From positions 124,001 through 188,000 of the forward strand of contig NZ_JAKUHT010000012.1 of the NCBI RefSeq assembly GCF_022436705.1: 64,000 nucleotides of DNA, written 5' to 3'. A model generated the notes under the pieces. The model saw nothing but the letters and a program-made list of their open reading frames with translations. It did no database searches and was not told where the DNA came from. Of this stretch, positions 34,423-43,679 are shown in pieces. The stretch's first letter is position 1, and each line of letters opens with the position of its first letter. The position numbers and the translations under genes are program-made. Source of the DNA: Nocardioides sp. CFH 31398 (lineage in GTDB: Bacteria > Actinomycetota > Actinomycetes > Propionibacteriales > Nocardioidaceae).

Positions 34423-34468
34423 GGCTCACCGCGCCAGGCTGCGGGTCGCCCACCTGGCGTGGTGAGCC
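34423..34468 (+). terminator. Hairpin downstream of the nitroreductase gene
   Basis: GGCTCACCGCGCCAGG (34423-34438) pairs with CCTGGCGTGGTGAGCC (34453-34468) with one G-T pair. A related CTCACCACGCTGGCG sequence lies just upstream (34384), so a small repeat family is present in the 234-bp gap 34336-34569. Beyond it three GTCAC pentamers occur within 34491-34530, before the amidase gene. Confidence 0.55.
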
Positions 34469-34569
34469 GGGGGCACGGAGCCCCTCGCGGGGTCACAATC
34501 GTCACACGCGCCACGCCCGTCACAGGGGTTACGCCGCTCGGCCACCGGCGACCCGCATGATGGAGCACC

Positions 34570-35775
34570 ATGACTTCCCCCTCCGAGCCGATCCGCCTCA
34601 CCCGGAGGCGCACGGCCCTGCTCGCCGTGCCCGCCGCGGCGGCCGCGGCGACCGCTGCCACCGCCCTCCGCTCCGAGCCCGCCGAGGCCCGGCCCCCCGC
34701 CGGGCGTGTCCGGCTGCGGCGCGACCCCGGTTCCGTGGTGCGGGCCGCCGAGGTCGACGTGGCGACCGACCCCGGCCCGATGGCCCGCGGCGGCACCCTC
34801 GTCGCGAGCCTCGCGTCGGACCGGTTCGGGCTCGTCGCGCTGACGTGGCGGAAGGGCGAGGCCGCCCCGGACCTGCAGCTGCGGGTGCGTCGTGGCGGCG
34901 ACTGGCGGCCCTGGCAGAAGGTCCACGTCCTCCACGACGGCCCCAACAGCGGCAACCGCGAGGCGGACGGCGACCGCGAGGGCAGCGACCTGGTCTGGGC
35001 GCGCGACGCCGACGCCGTGCAGGTACGACGGGCCTCGGGTCGCGTGCCGGCCGGGCTGCGCGTCGTCCTCATCGACCCGGGCATGCGCGACGCCGACGAC
35101 GCCCCCGACTCGCCGTCGCTCACGCGGGCGGCCCGCCGCAACGCGAAGGGACGGCCCACGAAGCCGCCGCTGCGGGGCCGCAGGCTCTGGGGCGCGGACG
35201 AGCGGCTGACCTCCGGCCGACCGAGCTACTGCAACCGCCTCCAGCAGGTGCACCTGCACCACACGGTGAACGCCAACGACTACGGCAAGAAGGACGTCCC
35301 CGGCCTGATCCGCGGGATGTACCGCTACCACACCCAGTCGCTGGGCTGGTCCGACATCGGCTACAACTTCCTCGTCGACCGCTTCGGGCGCATCTGGGTG
35401 GGCCGCAAGGGCGGACCGACCAAGCTGGTGCGCGGTGCGCACACGCTGGGCTTCAACCACACCTCCGTCGGCATCGCGGTCATCGGCAACATGGAGGCCG
35501 GGCGCCCGAGCGACCGGACCGTCACCGCGATCGTCATGCTCGCCGCCTGGAAGCTGCGGAAGGCGGGCAAGTCGCCGATCGGCCGTTCCAAGGTGCGCTC
35601 CGAGGGCAGCGACCGCTTCGCACCCGGCCGCGTCGTCTGGCTGCCGCGGATCGACGGCCACCGCGACACCAACGAGACGGCGTGCCCGGGCATCAAGCTC
35701 TACAACCGGCTGCCCGAGATCCGTCGTCGCGCCCAGCGGCGCTGGAAGCGCGGGGTGAAGCAGAACCGGGGCTGA
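34570..35775 (+). CDS. Tat-exported N-acetylmuramoyl-L-alanine amidase / PGRP-like protein
   Basis: 401 residues. The N-terminus RLTRRRTALLAVPAAAAAA is a twin-arginine-type signal, followed by an Ala-rich cleavage region. A middle domain (about 45-200) is Arg/Asp-rich and may bind cell-wall polymers. The C-terminal amidase_2 fold has zinc ligands in HLHHTVN, GYNFLVDRFGRIWVGR and the closing HRDTNETACPG. It cleaves the bond between muramic acid and L-Ala in peptidoglycan, or binds peptidoglycan. The ATG at 34570 gives the normal signal. Positively charged tail (RRAQRRWKRGVKQNR). Followed by metG with its own promoter. Confidence 0.9.
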   Translation: MTSPSEPIRLTRRRTALLAVPAAAAAATAATALRSEPAEARPPAGRVRLRRDPGSVVRAAEVDVATDPGPMARGGTLVASLASDRFGLVALTWRKGEAAPDLQLRVRRGGDWRPWQKVHVLHDGPNSGNREADGDREGSDLVWARDADAVQVRRASGRVPAGLRVVLIDPGMRDADDAPDSPSLTRAARRNAKGRPTKPPLRGRRLWGADERLTSGRPSYCNRLQQVHLHHTVNANDYGKKDVPGLIRGMYRYHTQSLGWSDIGYNFLVDRFGRIWVGRKGGPTKLVRGAHTLGFNHTSVGIAVIGNMEAGRPSDRTVTAIVMLAAWKLRKAGKSPIGRSKVRSEGSDRFAPGRVVWLPRIDGHRDTNETACPGIKLYNRLPEIRRRAQRRWKRGVKQNRG

Positions 35776-35841
35776 CGAGCGCCCGGGGGACCGCCGGTGG
35801 ACCGCGCGAGAACCGGCGTGAGGAGGGCGGTGCCGCGCTCC

Positions 35842-35847
35842 TAGGCT
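35842..35847 (+). promoter_or_regulatory. -10 element of metG
   Basis: TAGGCT, 7 nt before the ATG at 35855; leaderless geometry. Confidence 0.5.
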
Positions 35848-35854
35848 GGACCCC

Positions 35855-37687
35855 ATGACCAGCACCCCCTCCGCCCGCCGGCGGGTCCTCGCGGCCGTGG
35901 CCTGGCCGTACGCCAACGGACCCCGCCACATCGGCCACGTGGCCGGCTTCGGCGTCCCCAGCGACGTCTTCAGCCGCTACCAGCGGATGGTGGGCAACGA
36001 GGTGCTCATGGTGTCCGGCTCCGACGAGCACGGCACCCCCATCCTCATCGCCGCCGACGAGGCGGGGCTGAGCCCGCAGGAGCTCGCCGACCGCAACCAC
36101 CGGCTGATCGCCGAGGACCTCGTCGCGCTCGGGCTGAGCTACGACCTCTACACCCGGACGACGACCCGCAACCACCACGCCGTGGTGCAGGAGCTGTTCA
36201 CCGGCGTCCACGCGAACGGCTACTTCGTCGAGCAGACGACGTACGGCGCCATCTCGCCGTCCACGGGCCGCACGCTGCCCGACCGCTACATCGAGGGCAC
36301 CTGCCCCATCTGCGGCACGCCGGGCGCCCGCGGCGACCAGTGCGACGCCTGCGGCAACCAGCTCGACCCGGCCGACCTCGTCGACCCCGTCTCGCGCATC
36401 AACGGCGAGACGCCGCAGTTCGTCGAGACCCAGCACTTCTTCCTCGACCTGCCCTCCCTCGCGAAGGCGCTGGGGGAGTGGCTCGACGAGCGGGAGGCCA
36501 GCGGCACCTGGCGGCCCAACGTCATCCGCTTCAGCCAGAACATCCTCGCCGAGATCCGCCCCCGCGCCATGACCCGCGACATCGACTGGGGCATCGCCGT
36601 CCCCCTCGACGGGTGGCGGGAGAACCCGACCAAGAAGCTCTACGTCTGGTTCGACGCCGTGATCGGCTACCTGTCCGCGTCCATCGAGTGGGCGCGCCGC
36701 ACCGGGGACCCCGAGCGCTGGCGCGAGTGGTGGAACCCGGCGGCCGAGGGTGGGCAGGAGGCCCTGTCGTACTACTTCATGGGTAAGGACAACATCACGT
36801 TCCACTCCCAGATCTGGCCCGCCGAGCTGCTCGCGTACGCCGGCCGGGGCGACCGCGGCGGCGAGCCCGGGCAGTACGGCGAGCTCAACCTGCCGACCGA
36901 GGTCGTGAGCTCGGAGTTCCTCACGATGGAGGGGCGGAAGTTCTCCTCCTCGAAGCGGGTCGTCATCTACGTCCGGGACCTGCTCGAGCGCTACCAGCCG
37001 GACGCCTTCCGCTACTTCGTCGCCGCCGCGGGGCCGGAGAACCAGGACTCCGACTTCACCTGGTCGGAGTTCGTGCGCCGCACCAACGACGAGCTCGTCG
37101 CGGGCTGGGGCAACCTGGTCAACCGCACCGCGAGCATGGTCGCGAAGAACTTCGGGGAGGTCCCGGCGCCGGTCTCGGTGACCGAGGCGGACCAGGCCGT
37201 GCTCGACCTCGTCGAGGCCACCTTCGGCACGGTCGGCGACCTGCTCGGGCGCCACCGGATGCGGCAGGCCATCGGCGAGGCGATGCGCGCCGTCGGGGAG
37301 GTCAACCGCTACGTCTCCGACCAGGCGCCGTGGACGCTGAAGTCCGAGGAGCAGCGCGACCGCCTCGCCACCGTGCTGCACACGCTCACCCAGTGCGTGG
37401 CCGACCTCAACGTCGTCCTCTCGCCGTTCCTGCCGTTCTCCGCCAACGCGGTCGACCGCGTGCTGGGCGGCGACGGGACCGTGCAGCCGATGCCGGAGCT
37501 CGTCGAGGCCGACGACCTCGACGGGGGCGCGCCGTACCCGATCATCACGGGCGACTACACCGGCGCCCGGGCCTGGGAGCGTCGTCCGGTGGTCGTCGGG
37601 ACGCCGGTCGCGAAGCCGACGCCGGTGTTCACCAAGCTCGACCCCGAGCTGGTCGACACGGAGCTCGCCCGGCTCGAGGAGGGCTGA
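35855..37687 (+). CDS. metG: Methionyl-tRNA synthetase
   Basis: 610 residues. Class I synthetase that charges tRNA-Met. [15 protein letters not shown] holds the HIGH signature. A zinc-binding [18 protein letters not shown] knuckle follows near 150, and the KMSKS-type loop is KFSSSKR. The anticodon-binding helical domain is complete. There is no C-terminal tRNA-binding EMAP-like domain, as in the shorter actinobacterial form. The stop and the start of the next gene share one base (TGATG), so the esterase is co-expressed. Confidence 0.96.
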   Translation: MTSTPSARRRVLAAVAWPYANGPRHIGHVAGFGVPSDVFSRYQRMVGNEVLMVSGSDEHGTPILIAADEAGLSPQELADRNHRLIAEDLVALGLSYDLYTRTTTRNHHAVVQELFTGVHANGYFVEQTTYGAISPSTGRTLPDRYIEGTCPICGTPGARGDQCDACGNQLDPADLVDPVSRINGETPQFVETQHFFLDLPSLAKALGEWLDEREASGTWRPNVIRFSQNILAEIRPRAMTRDIDWGIAVPLDGWRENPTKKLYVWFDAVIGYLSASIEWARRTGDPERWREWWNPAAEGGQEALSYYFMGKDNITFHSQIWPAELLAYAGRGDRGGEPGQYGELNLPTEVVSSEFLTMEGRKFSSSKRVVIYVRDLLERYQPDAFRYFVAAAGPENQDSDFTWSEFVRRTNDELVAGWGNLVNRTASMVAKNFGEVPAPVSVTEADQAVLDLVEATFGTVGDLLGRHRMRQAIGEAMRAVGEVNRYVSDQAPWTLKSEEQRDRLATVLHTLTQCVADLNVVLSPFLPFSANAVDRVLGGDGTVQPMPELVEADDLDGGAPYPIITGDYTGARAWERRPVVVGTPVAKPTPVFTKLDPELVDTELARLEEG

Positions 37688-38562
37688 TGCTGCACCCCCA
37701 GGCGCGCGCGGCGCTGGAGCGCACCGCCGCCGAGACCCCGGTCCACCACCCGGACTTCGACGTCGCCGCCGAGCGTGCCGCCGCCCGCGAGGCGGCGCTC
37801 GCCGAGCCGCGCGAGGACGTCGCCTCCGCGACCGACGAGGTCGTCGGCGGGGTGCCGTGCCGCCGGTACGTGCCCCTGGGCGACCCGTCGGTGCTGCCCG
37901 GCGTCGTAGTGCACCTGCACGGCGGCGGGTTCGTCATGAACGACGTCGAGGTGCACGACGCGGTCAGCCGCATGCTCGCGAACCGGTCCGGCCTCGAGGT
38001 GCTGAGCGTCGACTACCGCCGACCGCCGGAGGACCGCTTCCCGGCCGCCGTCGAGGACGTGCTCGCCGTCGTCGCGGCCCTCCCGCCCGAGGTCCCGCTG
38101 TTCCTCCACGGCGACAGCGCGGGCGCGAACCTGGCCCTGGTCGCGGCGCTGCGGAACCCGGGCCGCGCCACGGCGCTCGGCCTGGTCTACCCGTTCCTCG
38201 ACCCGCGCGGCGACCGTCCGTCGTACGACGAGCCCGAGGTGGCCGGCTCGCGCGCGGTGATGGAGTGGTACTGGCAGCAGTACGCCGCCACCGACGCCGA
38301 CCGCGAGCACCCGGACATGGCGCCGCTGCTCTCCGACGCGCTCGGGACCCTGCCGCCGACGCTGGTCGTCACCGCCGAGCACGACCCGTTGCGCGACGAG
38401 GGGGAGGAGCTCGTGGTCCGCCTCGCCGACGCTGGGGTGTCCGTCGTCGGCACGCGCTACCAGGGCCAGGTGCACGGCTTCTGGCGCCACCCCTCGGTCT
38501 TCGACGCCGCCGAGCCGCTCACCGGTCAGATGGGCGCCTTCCTGCGCCAGCACGCGCGGTAG
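37687..38562 (+). CDS. Alpha/beta-hydrolase, hormone-sensitive-lipase type
   Basis: 291 residues. The oxyanion-hole motif HLHGGGFVMND and nucleophile elbow HGDSAGANLAL are the signatures of the HSL (family IV) esterases. The acid is in AEHDPLRDEG and the His in GQVHGFW. Esterase of short acyl esters; substrate unknown. It starts on the metG stop (TGATG), so expression depends on metG translation. There is no functional link between the two products that I know of. Confidence 0.9.
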   Translation: MLHPQARAALERTAAETPVHHPDFDVAAERAAAREAALAEPREDVASATDEVVGGVPCRRYVPLGDPSVLPGVVVHLHGGGFVMNDVEVHDAVSRMLANRSGLEVLSVDYRRPPEDRFPAAVEDVLAVVAALPPEVPLFLHGDSAGANLALVAALRNPGRATALGLVYPFLDPRGDRPSYDEPEVAGSRAVMEWYWQQYAATDADREHPDMAPLLSDALGTLPPTLVVTAEHDPLRDEGEELVVRLADAGVSVVGTRYQGQVHGFWRHPSVFDAAEPLTGQMGAFLRQHAR

Positions 38563-38641
38563 CCGGTGGCGGTCCCGGGCTCCTCGCCGGGCCCCGACCA
38601 CCGGTGGTCACGGCGGCGACGGCCGGTGGGACGATCGAGCC

Positions 38642-39127
38642 ATGCGCGTCCACCTCGGATCCGACCACGCCGGCCTCGAGCTGAAGGACCACCTGGTGGG
38701 CTGGCTGACCGAGCACGGGCACGAGCCCGTCGACCACGGCCCCCACCACTACGACGCCGAGGACGACTACCCGGCGTTCTGCCTGCGCGCGGGGGAGGGC
38801 GTCGTCGCCGACCAGGACGCCGGGGTCGAGGCGCTGGCGGTGGTGATCGGCGGGTCGGGCAACGGCGAGCAGATCGCCGCGAACAAGGTCCGCGGGGTGC
38901 GGGCCGCGCTCGCGTGGTCCGACGAGACCGCCCGGCTGGCCCGCGAGCACAACGACGCCAACGTCCTGTCGGTCGGCGGTCGCCTCCACCCGCTGGAGGA
39001 CATGACCCGCTTCGTCGGGATCTTCCTCGACACGCCGTTCAGCGGCGCCGAGCGCCACGTACGCCGCATCGGGCAGCTCGCGACGTACGAGAGCGGCGGG
39101 GGCCTGCCGCCGGTGCCCGGGGCCTGA
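38642..39127 (+). CDS. rpiB: Ribose-5-phosphate isomerase B
   Basis: 161 residues. Interconverts ribose 5-phosphate and ribulose 5-phosphate. VHLGSDHAGLELK is the N-terminal phosphate-binding motif, and GGSGNGEQIAANKVRGVRAALAW contains the active-site loop of the actinobacterial type, where Ser/Gly replaces the Cys found in E. coli RpiB. HNDANVLSVGGR supplies the catalytic-site residues near the end. Together with zwf and gndA it extends the pentose phosphate theme in the window. A short stem GGGCC/GGCCC encloses its TGA stop. Followed by tRNA-Gly. Confidence 0.94.
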   Translation: MRVHLGSDHAGLELKDHLVGWLTEHGHEPVDHGPHHYDAEDDYPAFCLRAGEGVVADQDAGVEALAVVIGGSGNGEQIAANKVRGVRAALAWSDETARLAREHNDANVLSVGGRLHPLEDMTRFVGIFLDTPFSGAERHVRRIGQLATYESGGGLPPVPGA

Positions 39128-39182
39128 GGCCCGGCCCCGTTGTGGGACGATGGCGCCGCCGTCGGCCACGAGGCCGGCGCAC

Positions 39183-39253
39183 GCGGGTGTAGCTCAATGG
39201 TAGAGCCCCAGTCTTCCAAACTGGCTACGCGGGTTCGATTCCCGTCACCCGCT
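39183..39253 (+). tRNA. tRNA-Gly (anticodon TCC)
   Basis: 71-nt cloverleaf. The acceptor is GCGGGTG/CACCCGC, the anticodon stem CCAGT/ACTGG around loop CTTCCAA with anticodon TCC at 39215-39217, and the T stem GCGGG/CCCGT. The last base coincides with the first base of the convergent MMPL stop codon. Confidence 0.96.
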
Positions 39254-41346
39254 CAGACGCCCGCCCGGTGCGCCCCCGGGCGGTGCTGACCGGGCTCCTC
39301 CGCGGCGACCCCGGCCGCGGCGGGGACCACCCGGCCGGGCCACCAGAACCGCTCCTCGAGGAGCACGGCCAACGACGGCACGACGACCGTGCGGACCAGC
39401 AGGGTGTCGAGCAGGACGCCGATGCAGATCACCGTGCCGAGCTGGGCGAGCACGACGAGGGGCAGGACGCCGAGCACCGCGAACACCGCGGCCAGCAGGA
39501 TGCCGGCGCTGGTGATCACCCCGCCCGTCGCGGCCAGGGCGCGCAGCATGCCCGACGCGGTGCCAGCCGACCGCGCCTCCTCCCGGGCCCGGGTCACGAG
39601 GAAGATGCTGTAGTCCACGCCGAGGGCGACGAGGAACAGGAAGGCGAACAGCGGGACGGTCGAGTCGACGGCCGAGAACCCCAGCACGCCGGCGAAGACC
39701 CACCACGAGACCCCGAGCGCCGCGGCGTACGTCGCCACCACGGCCGCGACGAGCAGGAGCGGGGCCACCAGGGCGCGCAGCAGCAGCACGAGCGCCACGA
39801 GCACCAGGCCGAGGATGAGCGGGAAGATCACGAGGCGGTCCCTAGAGGCCCCGGCGGCCTCGTCGACGGCCTCGGCCTCGCTGCCCGTCACGTGGGTGTC
39901 GGGCAGGTCCGCGAGCGCGTCACGCATCCACCCGATCGTGGCCTCGGCGTCGTCGGAGCCGGGCTCGGCGTCGAGGACGACGTCCGTGGTCGAGACGCCC
40001 GCCTCGGCCCGGCCGGGGGTCACCGCACCGACCCCGTCGACGCCGTCCAGGGCCGCCGCCACGTCGTCCGCGGGCGCGCGGCTGACGACCGTCGTGGGGT
40101 CGGAGAGGCCCGCCGGGAAGGACTCGCCCAGGCGGGTGGCGGCGCTGATGGCCTCGGGGGTCTCGAGGAACTGGTCGTCGGTGTCGAGGCCGGTGCGCAG
40201 CTGGGTGAGGCCGGCGGCCAGGGCGACGAGCACCAGGCCGCTGGCGACCACGAGGGTGCCGGGGCGCGCCTGGACGCGGGTGCCGATGCGCCTCCAGACC
40301 GAGGGGGAGTCGGCCAGCGCCGTCTGCCCCACGCGGGGCACCTTCGGCCAGAAGATCCAGCGGCCGGGGAGCACGAGCGCGGCGGGCAGGACGACGAGCA
40401 CGAAGAAGGCGGCCACGACGACGCCCGCGGCGCAGGCCAGGCCGAGCCCGCGGGTCGTCGGGGTCAGGGCCAGCAGCAGGCACAGCAGGCCGAGGACGAC
40501 CGTGGTCGCGCTCGCCACGACCGGCTCGACGGTGCGCCGCAGGGCGAGGGCCATCGCCTCGCGGCGGTCGTCGTGGCGGCGCAGCTCGTCGCGGTAGCGC
40601 GAGATCAGCAGCAGCGCGTAGTTGGTGCCGGCGCCGAACACGAGGACGGACAGGATGCCGACGGTCGACTCGTCCCACGCCTGGCCGGTCGCCTCGAGGA
40701 GCCGGGTCGCGACCACGGCGCCGAGACGGTCCGCGACGCCGACCACCGCCAGCGGGACGATCCACAGCACCGGGCTGCGGTAGGTGATGACGAGCAGGAC
40801 GGCGACGACGAGGGCGGTGACGGCCAGGAGGCGCACGTTCGCCCCGTCGAACACCGAGGCCAGGTCCGCCTGCACGGCCGCGGGGCCCGTCACCGCGACG
40901 TCGAGGCCGTCGGGCACCTCGCCGCGGAGGTCGGTGCGCAGGTCACCGACCACCTCGGCGGCGTCGGTCGCCGTCGGGGTCCGCACGGGGACGACCGCGA
41001 TGGCGGCGGTGCCGTCGTCCGACACGGTCACGGGGGAGTCCCCGCCGGCGGGGACCGCGCCGATCGAGCCCGCCGCCCGCTCGAGGTCGCCGGTCGCCGC
41101 CCGCACGTCGTCACGGTCGCCGGTCCAGAGCACGAGCACCGAGCTGCCGGCGTCCTCGGGCTGCTCGGCGAGCAGGGCGGCGCCCTCGGTGGAGTCGAGG
41201 CCGGCGGGGAGGGCGTCGGTGGGGCTCGCGTCGCGCTCGGCCTCACCGACCGCGCCGATCATGAGGCCCGCGAGCAGGATGGGCACGAGCGCCACCAGCC
41301 AGGCGGTGCGTCGACCGACGATGGTGGTGACGAGACGATGGCGCAT
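39253..41346 (-). CDS. MMPL-family RND transporter
   Basis: 697 residues. Two RND halves, each with one helix, a large extracytoplasmic loop and five further helices. TM segments begin at VALVPILLAGLMIG, and the paired VFGAGTNYALLLISRYRDEL and FLVALGVDYSIFLVTRAREEA stretches carry the conserved Asp/Tyr relay of the MMPL family. These proteins export lipids or drugs using the proton gradient. Its divergent MarR regulator is 66 bp away and the intergenic DNA is unusually AT-rich, a typical layout for a repressor controlling an efflux pump. The substrate is unknown. Its stop overlaps the 3' base of tRNA-Gly on the other strand. Confidence 0.93.
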   Translation of the reverse strand: MRHRLVTTIVGRRTAWLVALVPILLAGLMIGAVGEAERDASPTDALPAGLDSTEGAALLAEQPEDAGSSVLVLWTGDRDDVRAATGDLERAAGSIGAVPAGGDSPVTVSDDGTAAIAVVPVRTPTATDAAEVVGDLRTDLRGEVPDGLDVAVTGPAAVQADLASVFDGANVRLLAVTALVVAVLLVITYRSPVLWIVPLAVVGVADRLGAVVATRLLEATGQAWDESTVGILSVLVFGAGTNYALLLISRYRDELRRHDDRREAMALALRRTVEPVVASATTVVLGLLCLLLALTPTTRGLGLACAAGVVVAAFFVLVVLPAALVLPGRWIFWPKVPRVGQTALADSPSVWRRIGTRVQARPGTLVVASGLVLVALAAGLTQLRTGLDTDDQFLETPEAISAATRLGESFPAGLSDPTTVVSRAPADDVAAALDGVDGVGAVTPGRAEAGVSTTDVVLDAEPGSDDAEATIGWMRDALADLPDTHVTGSEAEAVDEAAGASRDRLVIFPLILGLVLVALVLLLRALVAPLLLVAAVVATYAAALGVSWWVFAGVLGFSAVDSTVPLFAFLFLVALGVDYSIFLVTRAREEARSAGTASGMLRALAATGGVITSAGILLAAVFAVLGVLPLVVLAQLGTVICIGVLLDTLLVRTVVVPSLAVLLEERFWWPGRVVPAAAGVAAEEPGQHRPGAHRAGV

Positions 41347-41412
41347 GACGGTCCTGTCGTCGACGGGTAAGATGGTTAAGACGATAAATGATTAAGCAGG
41401 TGAAAAGAAATC
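41347..41412. promoter_or_regulatory. AT-rich divergent control region with TTAA half-sites
   Basis: The 66-bp gap between the MMPL and marR starts holds TTAAG-N11-ATTAAGC-type repeats (TTAA at about 41375 and 41391) and a GATAAATGAT stretch in a genome region otherwise near 73% GC. It probably holds both promoters and the MarR operator. Confidence 0.5.
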
Positions 41413-41901
41413 GTGAGTGACGGCCCCGCGGACCCGCCGGTCGACGCCCCGGCCCTCGGTGAGGAGCTGCGCGCGCTCATCGCCGCCGGCGCGGAGGTCC
41501 GCCAGGAGGTCGCGAAGCGCATGGCGCTGTCGGACCACGAGCTCCTGACCCTCGAGCACCTCGCCGAGACCGCGAAGGGTCCGGGCGAGCTCGCGCGGCT
41601 GGTCGGCGTCAGCCCGGCCGCGGTCACCGGCATCGTGGACCGGCTCGCCGAGCGCGGCCACGTCGAGCGGGCGCCCGACCCGGGTGACCGCCGCCGGGTG
41701 GCCGTGCGCCTGACCGACGCGGGCCGCGAGGCGGTGTACGTCGAGCTGATGCCGATGTTCGTGGCGCTCCGCGAGGCCCACTCGGGCTACGACGAGGCCG
41801 AGCGGGCGCTGCTGGAGCAGTACCTCCGCGCGGCCACCGCCGCCCTGCACGCCTCCGGGCTGACCCGGTCCGCGCCGCCGCCGTCCGAGCGGGACGACTA
41901 G
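41413..41901 (+). CDS. MarR-family regulator of the adjacent MMPL pump
   Basis: 162 residues. The winged helix includes LTLEHLAETAKGPGELARLVGVSPAAVTGIVDRLAERGHVERAPDPGDRRRVAVRLTDAGRE, with the Asp-Arg wing tip typical of MarR. The GTG at 41413 follows a GGTGAAAAG binding site. Divergent transcription from an efflux gene with a shared AT-rich gap suggests auto-repression and control of the pump. Its stop TAG forms the first half of the -10 hexamer TAGAGT of tRNA-Pro. Confidence 0.9.
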   Translation: MSDGPADPPVDAPALGEELRALIAAGAEVRQEVAKRMALSDHELLTLEHLAETAKGPGELARLVGVSPAAVTGIVDRLAERGHVERAPDPGDRRRVAVRLTDAGREAVYVELMPMFVALREAHSGYDEAERALLEQYLRAATAALHASGLTRSAPPPSERDD

Positions 41902-41904
41902 AGT
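41899..41904 (+). promoter_or_regulatory. -10 element for tRNA-Pro, overlapping the marR stop codon
   Basis: TAGAGT shares TAG with the stop of marR; 12 nt separate it from the tRNA 5' end. Confidence 0.5.
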
Positions 41905-41916
41905 CGGCCCTCGCCG

Positions 41917-41989
41917 CGGGGTGTGGCGCAGTTGGTAGCGCGGGGCGTTTGGGACGCTCAGGTCGCAGGTTCAAGTCCTGTCACCCCGA
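41917..41989 (+). tRNA. tRNA-Pro (anticodon TGG)
   Basis: 73-nt cloverleaf. The acceptor is CGGGGTG/CACCCCG, the anticodon stem GGGCG/CGCTC (one G-T) around loop TTTGGGA with TGG, and the T stem GCAGG/CCTGT. The discriminator is A. Confidence 0.95.
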
Positions 41990-42129
41990 CCGCTCGCGCG
42001 GGTGGCCGCCCGATGGGATTCGGAGCGGCGCCCGGGCGTGTCCTAGGCTCGTTCCTCGGTGCCCGCGCGCGTGACGCGTCGGAGACGCCGCCCTCTCGTG
42101 CCACGAACCACCGATCTAGGAGACCACCT

Positions 42130-43617
42130 GTGAAGAGCGCCGTCGAGACCTTGAGCCCGACCCGGGCCAAGCTGACCGTCGAGGTGCCCTTCGAGGAGCT
42201 CAAGCCGAGCCTCGACGCGGCGTACAAGGCCATCGCCCAGCAGATCAACGTCCCCGGCTTCCGCCGCGGCAAGGTCCCCCCGATGGTCATCGACCGCCAG
42301 GTGGGCCGCGAGGCCGTCCTCGGCCAGGCCATCAACGAGGCGCTGCCGCAGGTCTACAGCGAGGCGCTGCGCGAGAACGAGCTCGAGCCGCTCGGCCAGC
42401 CGGAGCTCGAGATCACCCGCCAGGACGACGAGGGCCTGGAGTTCGTCGCCGAGCTCGACGTGCGCCCCGAGGTCGAGGTGCCCGAGTTCGAGGGCCTCGA
42501 GGTCCAGGTCGAGGACGCCGTCGTGTCCGACGAGGACCTCGACGAGCAGCTGAACGCCATGCGCGAGCGCTTCGGCACGCTCGCCGACGTCGAGCGCCCC
42601 GCCGCCGACGGCGACTTCGTGACCATCGACCTGCAGGCCACCAAGGACGGCGAGCCCGTCGAGGGCGCCGAGATCACCGGCACGTCGTACCGCGTGGGCC
42701 GCGGCGGCATGCTCGACGGTCTCGACGAGGCCGTCACCGGCATGAGTGCCGGCGACGAGACCACCTTCACCTCGCAGCTGGTCGGCGGCGACCTCGTCGG
42801 CCAGGACGTCGAGGTGGCCCTGAAGGTCACCGGCGTCCAGGAGCAGGAGCTGCCCGAGCTGGACGACGACTTCGCCCAGACCGCCTCCGAGTTCGACACC
42901 CTCGACGAGCTCAAGGACGACCTGCGTGAGCGCCTCGCACGCGGCAAGCGCATCGAGCAGGCCGCCGAGGCCCGCGACGCCGTCCTCGAGAAGCTGCTCG
43001 AGGCCGTCGAGATCCCGCTGCCCGAGTCGATGGTCGCCGAGGAGCTCACCGCCCGCCGCCAGAGCATCGAGCAGCAGCTCGCGCAGGCCGGGATGACGCT
43101 GCAGGCCTACCTCGACGAGGAGGAGCAGACCGTCGACGAGTTCGAGGCCGACCTGGAGAAGCGCGTCCGCGACGCCGTCGCCGCCCAGTTCCTGCTCGAC
43201 GAGGTCGCCAAGTCCCGGGAGTTCGGCATCGAGCAGCAGGAGCTCTCCGAGCACCTGGTGCGCCGGGCCCAGCAGTCCGGCCAGGACCCGCAGGAGTTCG
43301 CGAACCACATGTTCGCGCACAACCACATCCCGGACCTGGTGCAGGAGATCCTCCGCGGCAAGGCGCTGGCGCTGATGGTCGAGTCCGCGACGATCACCGA
43401 CGCCTCCGGCAACCCGGTCGACGTGGCGAACCTGCGCCCTGACGGCACGCTGGGCGACCCGGCCGAGGCCGGCGACGCCGAGGGCGACGAGGGCGACGAG
43501 GGCGTGGCCGAGTACGCCGTCGGCGGCTCCGCCGACGAGCCGGCCGACGAGCCGGCCGATGAGGCCACCGACGAGACGACCGACGAGGCCGCCTCGGACG
43601 AGGGCGCGAAGTCCTGA
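42130..43617 (+). CDS. tig: Trigger factor
   Basis: 495 residues. Ribosome-associated chaperone and prolyl isomerase. The N-terminal ribosome-binding domain has the signature FRRGKVPP (residues about 43-50), the FKBP-like domain starts at GDFVTIDLQ near 160, and the rest is the long helical chaperone domain. The last 60 residues form an acidic, low-complexity tail of ADEP/DETT repeats that enterobacterial TF lacks. GTG start at 42130 with TAGGAG upstream. A TAGGCT hexamer near 42043 suggests a leader of about 80 nt. In many bacteria tig precedes clpP-clpX; here a lipase gene intervenes. Confidence 0.96.
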   Translation: MKSAVETLSPTRAKLTVEVPFEELKPSLDAAYKAIAQQINVPGFRRGKVPPMVIDRQVGREAVLGQAINEALPQVYSEALRENELEPLGQPELEITRQDDEGLEFVAELDVRPEVEVPEFEGLEVQVEDAVVSDEDLDEQLNAMRERFGTLADVERPAADGDFVTIDLQATKDGEPVEGAEITGTSYRVGRGGMLDGLDEAVTGMSAGDETTFTSQLVGGDLVGQDVEVALKVTGVQEQELPELDDDFAQTASEFDTLDELKDDLRERLARGKRIEQAAEARDAVLEKLLEAVEIPLPESMVAEELTARRQSIEQQLAQAGMTLQAYLDEEEQTVDEFEADLEKRVRDAVAAQFLLDEVAKSREFGIEQQELSEHLVRRAQQSGQDPQEFANHMFAHNHIPDLVQEILRGKALALMVESATITDASGNPVDVANLRPDGTLGDPAEAGDAEGDEGDEGVAEYAVGGSADEPADEPADEATDETTDEAASDEGAKS

Positions 43618-43679
43618 CCCGGGCCTGATCCCCGGCGATCCGGGTGGACACGTGTTCACCCGGATGCTGGGATGGCGGG

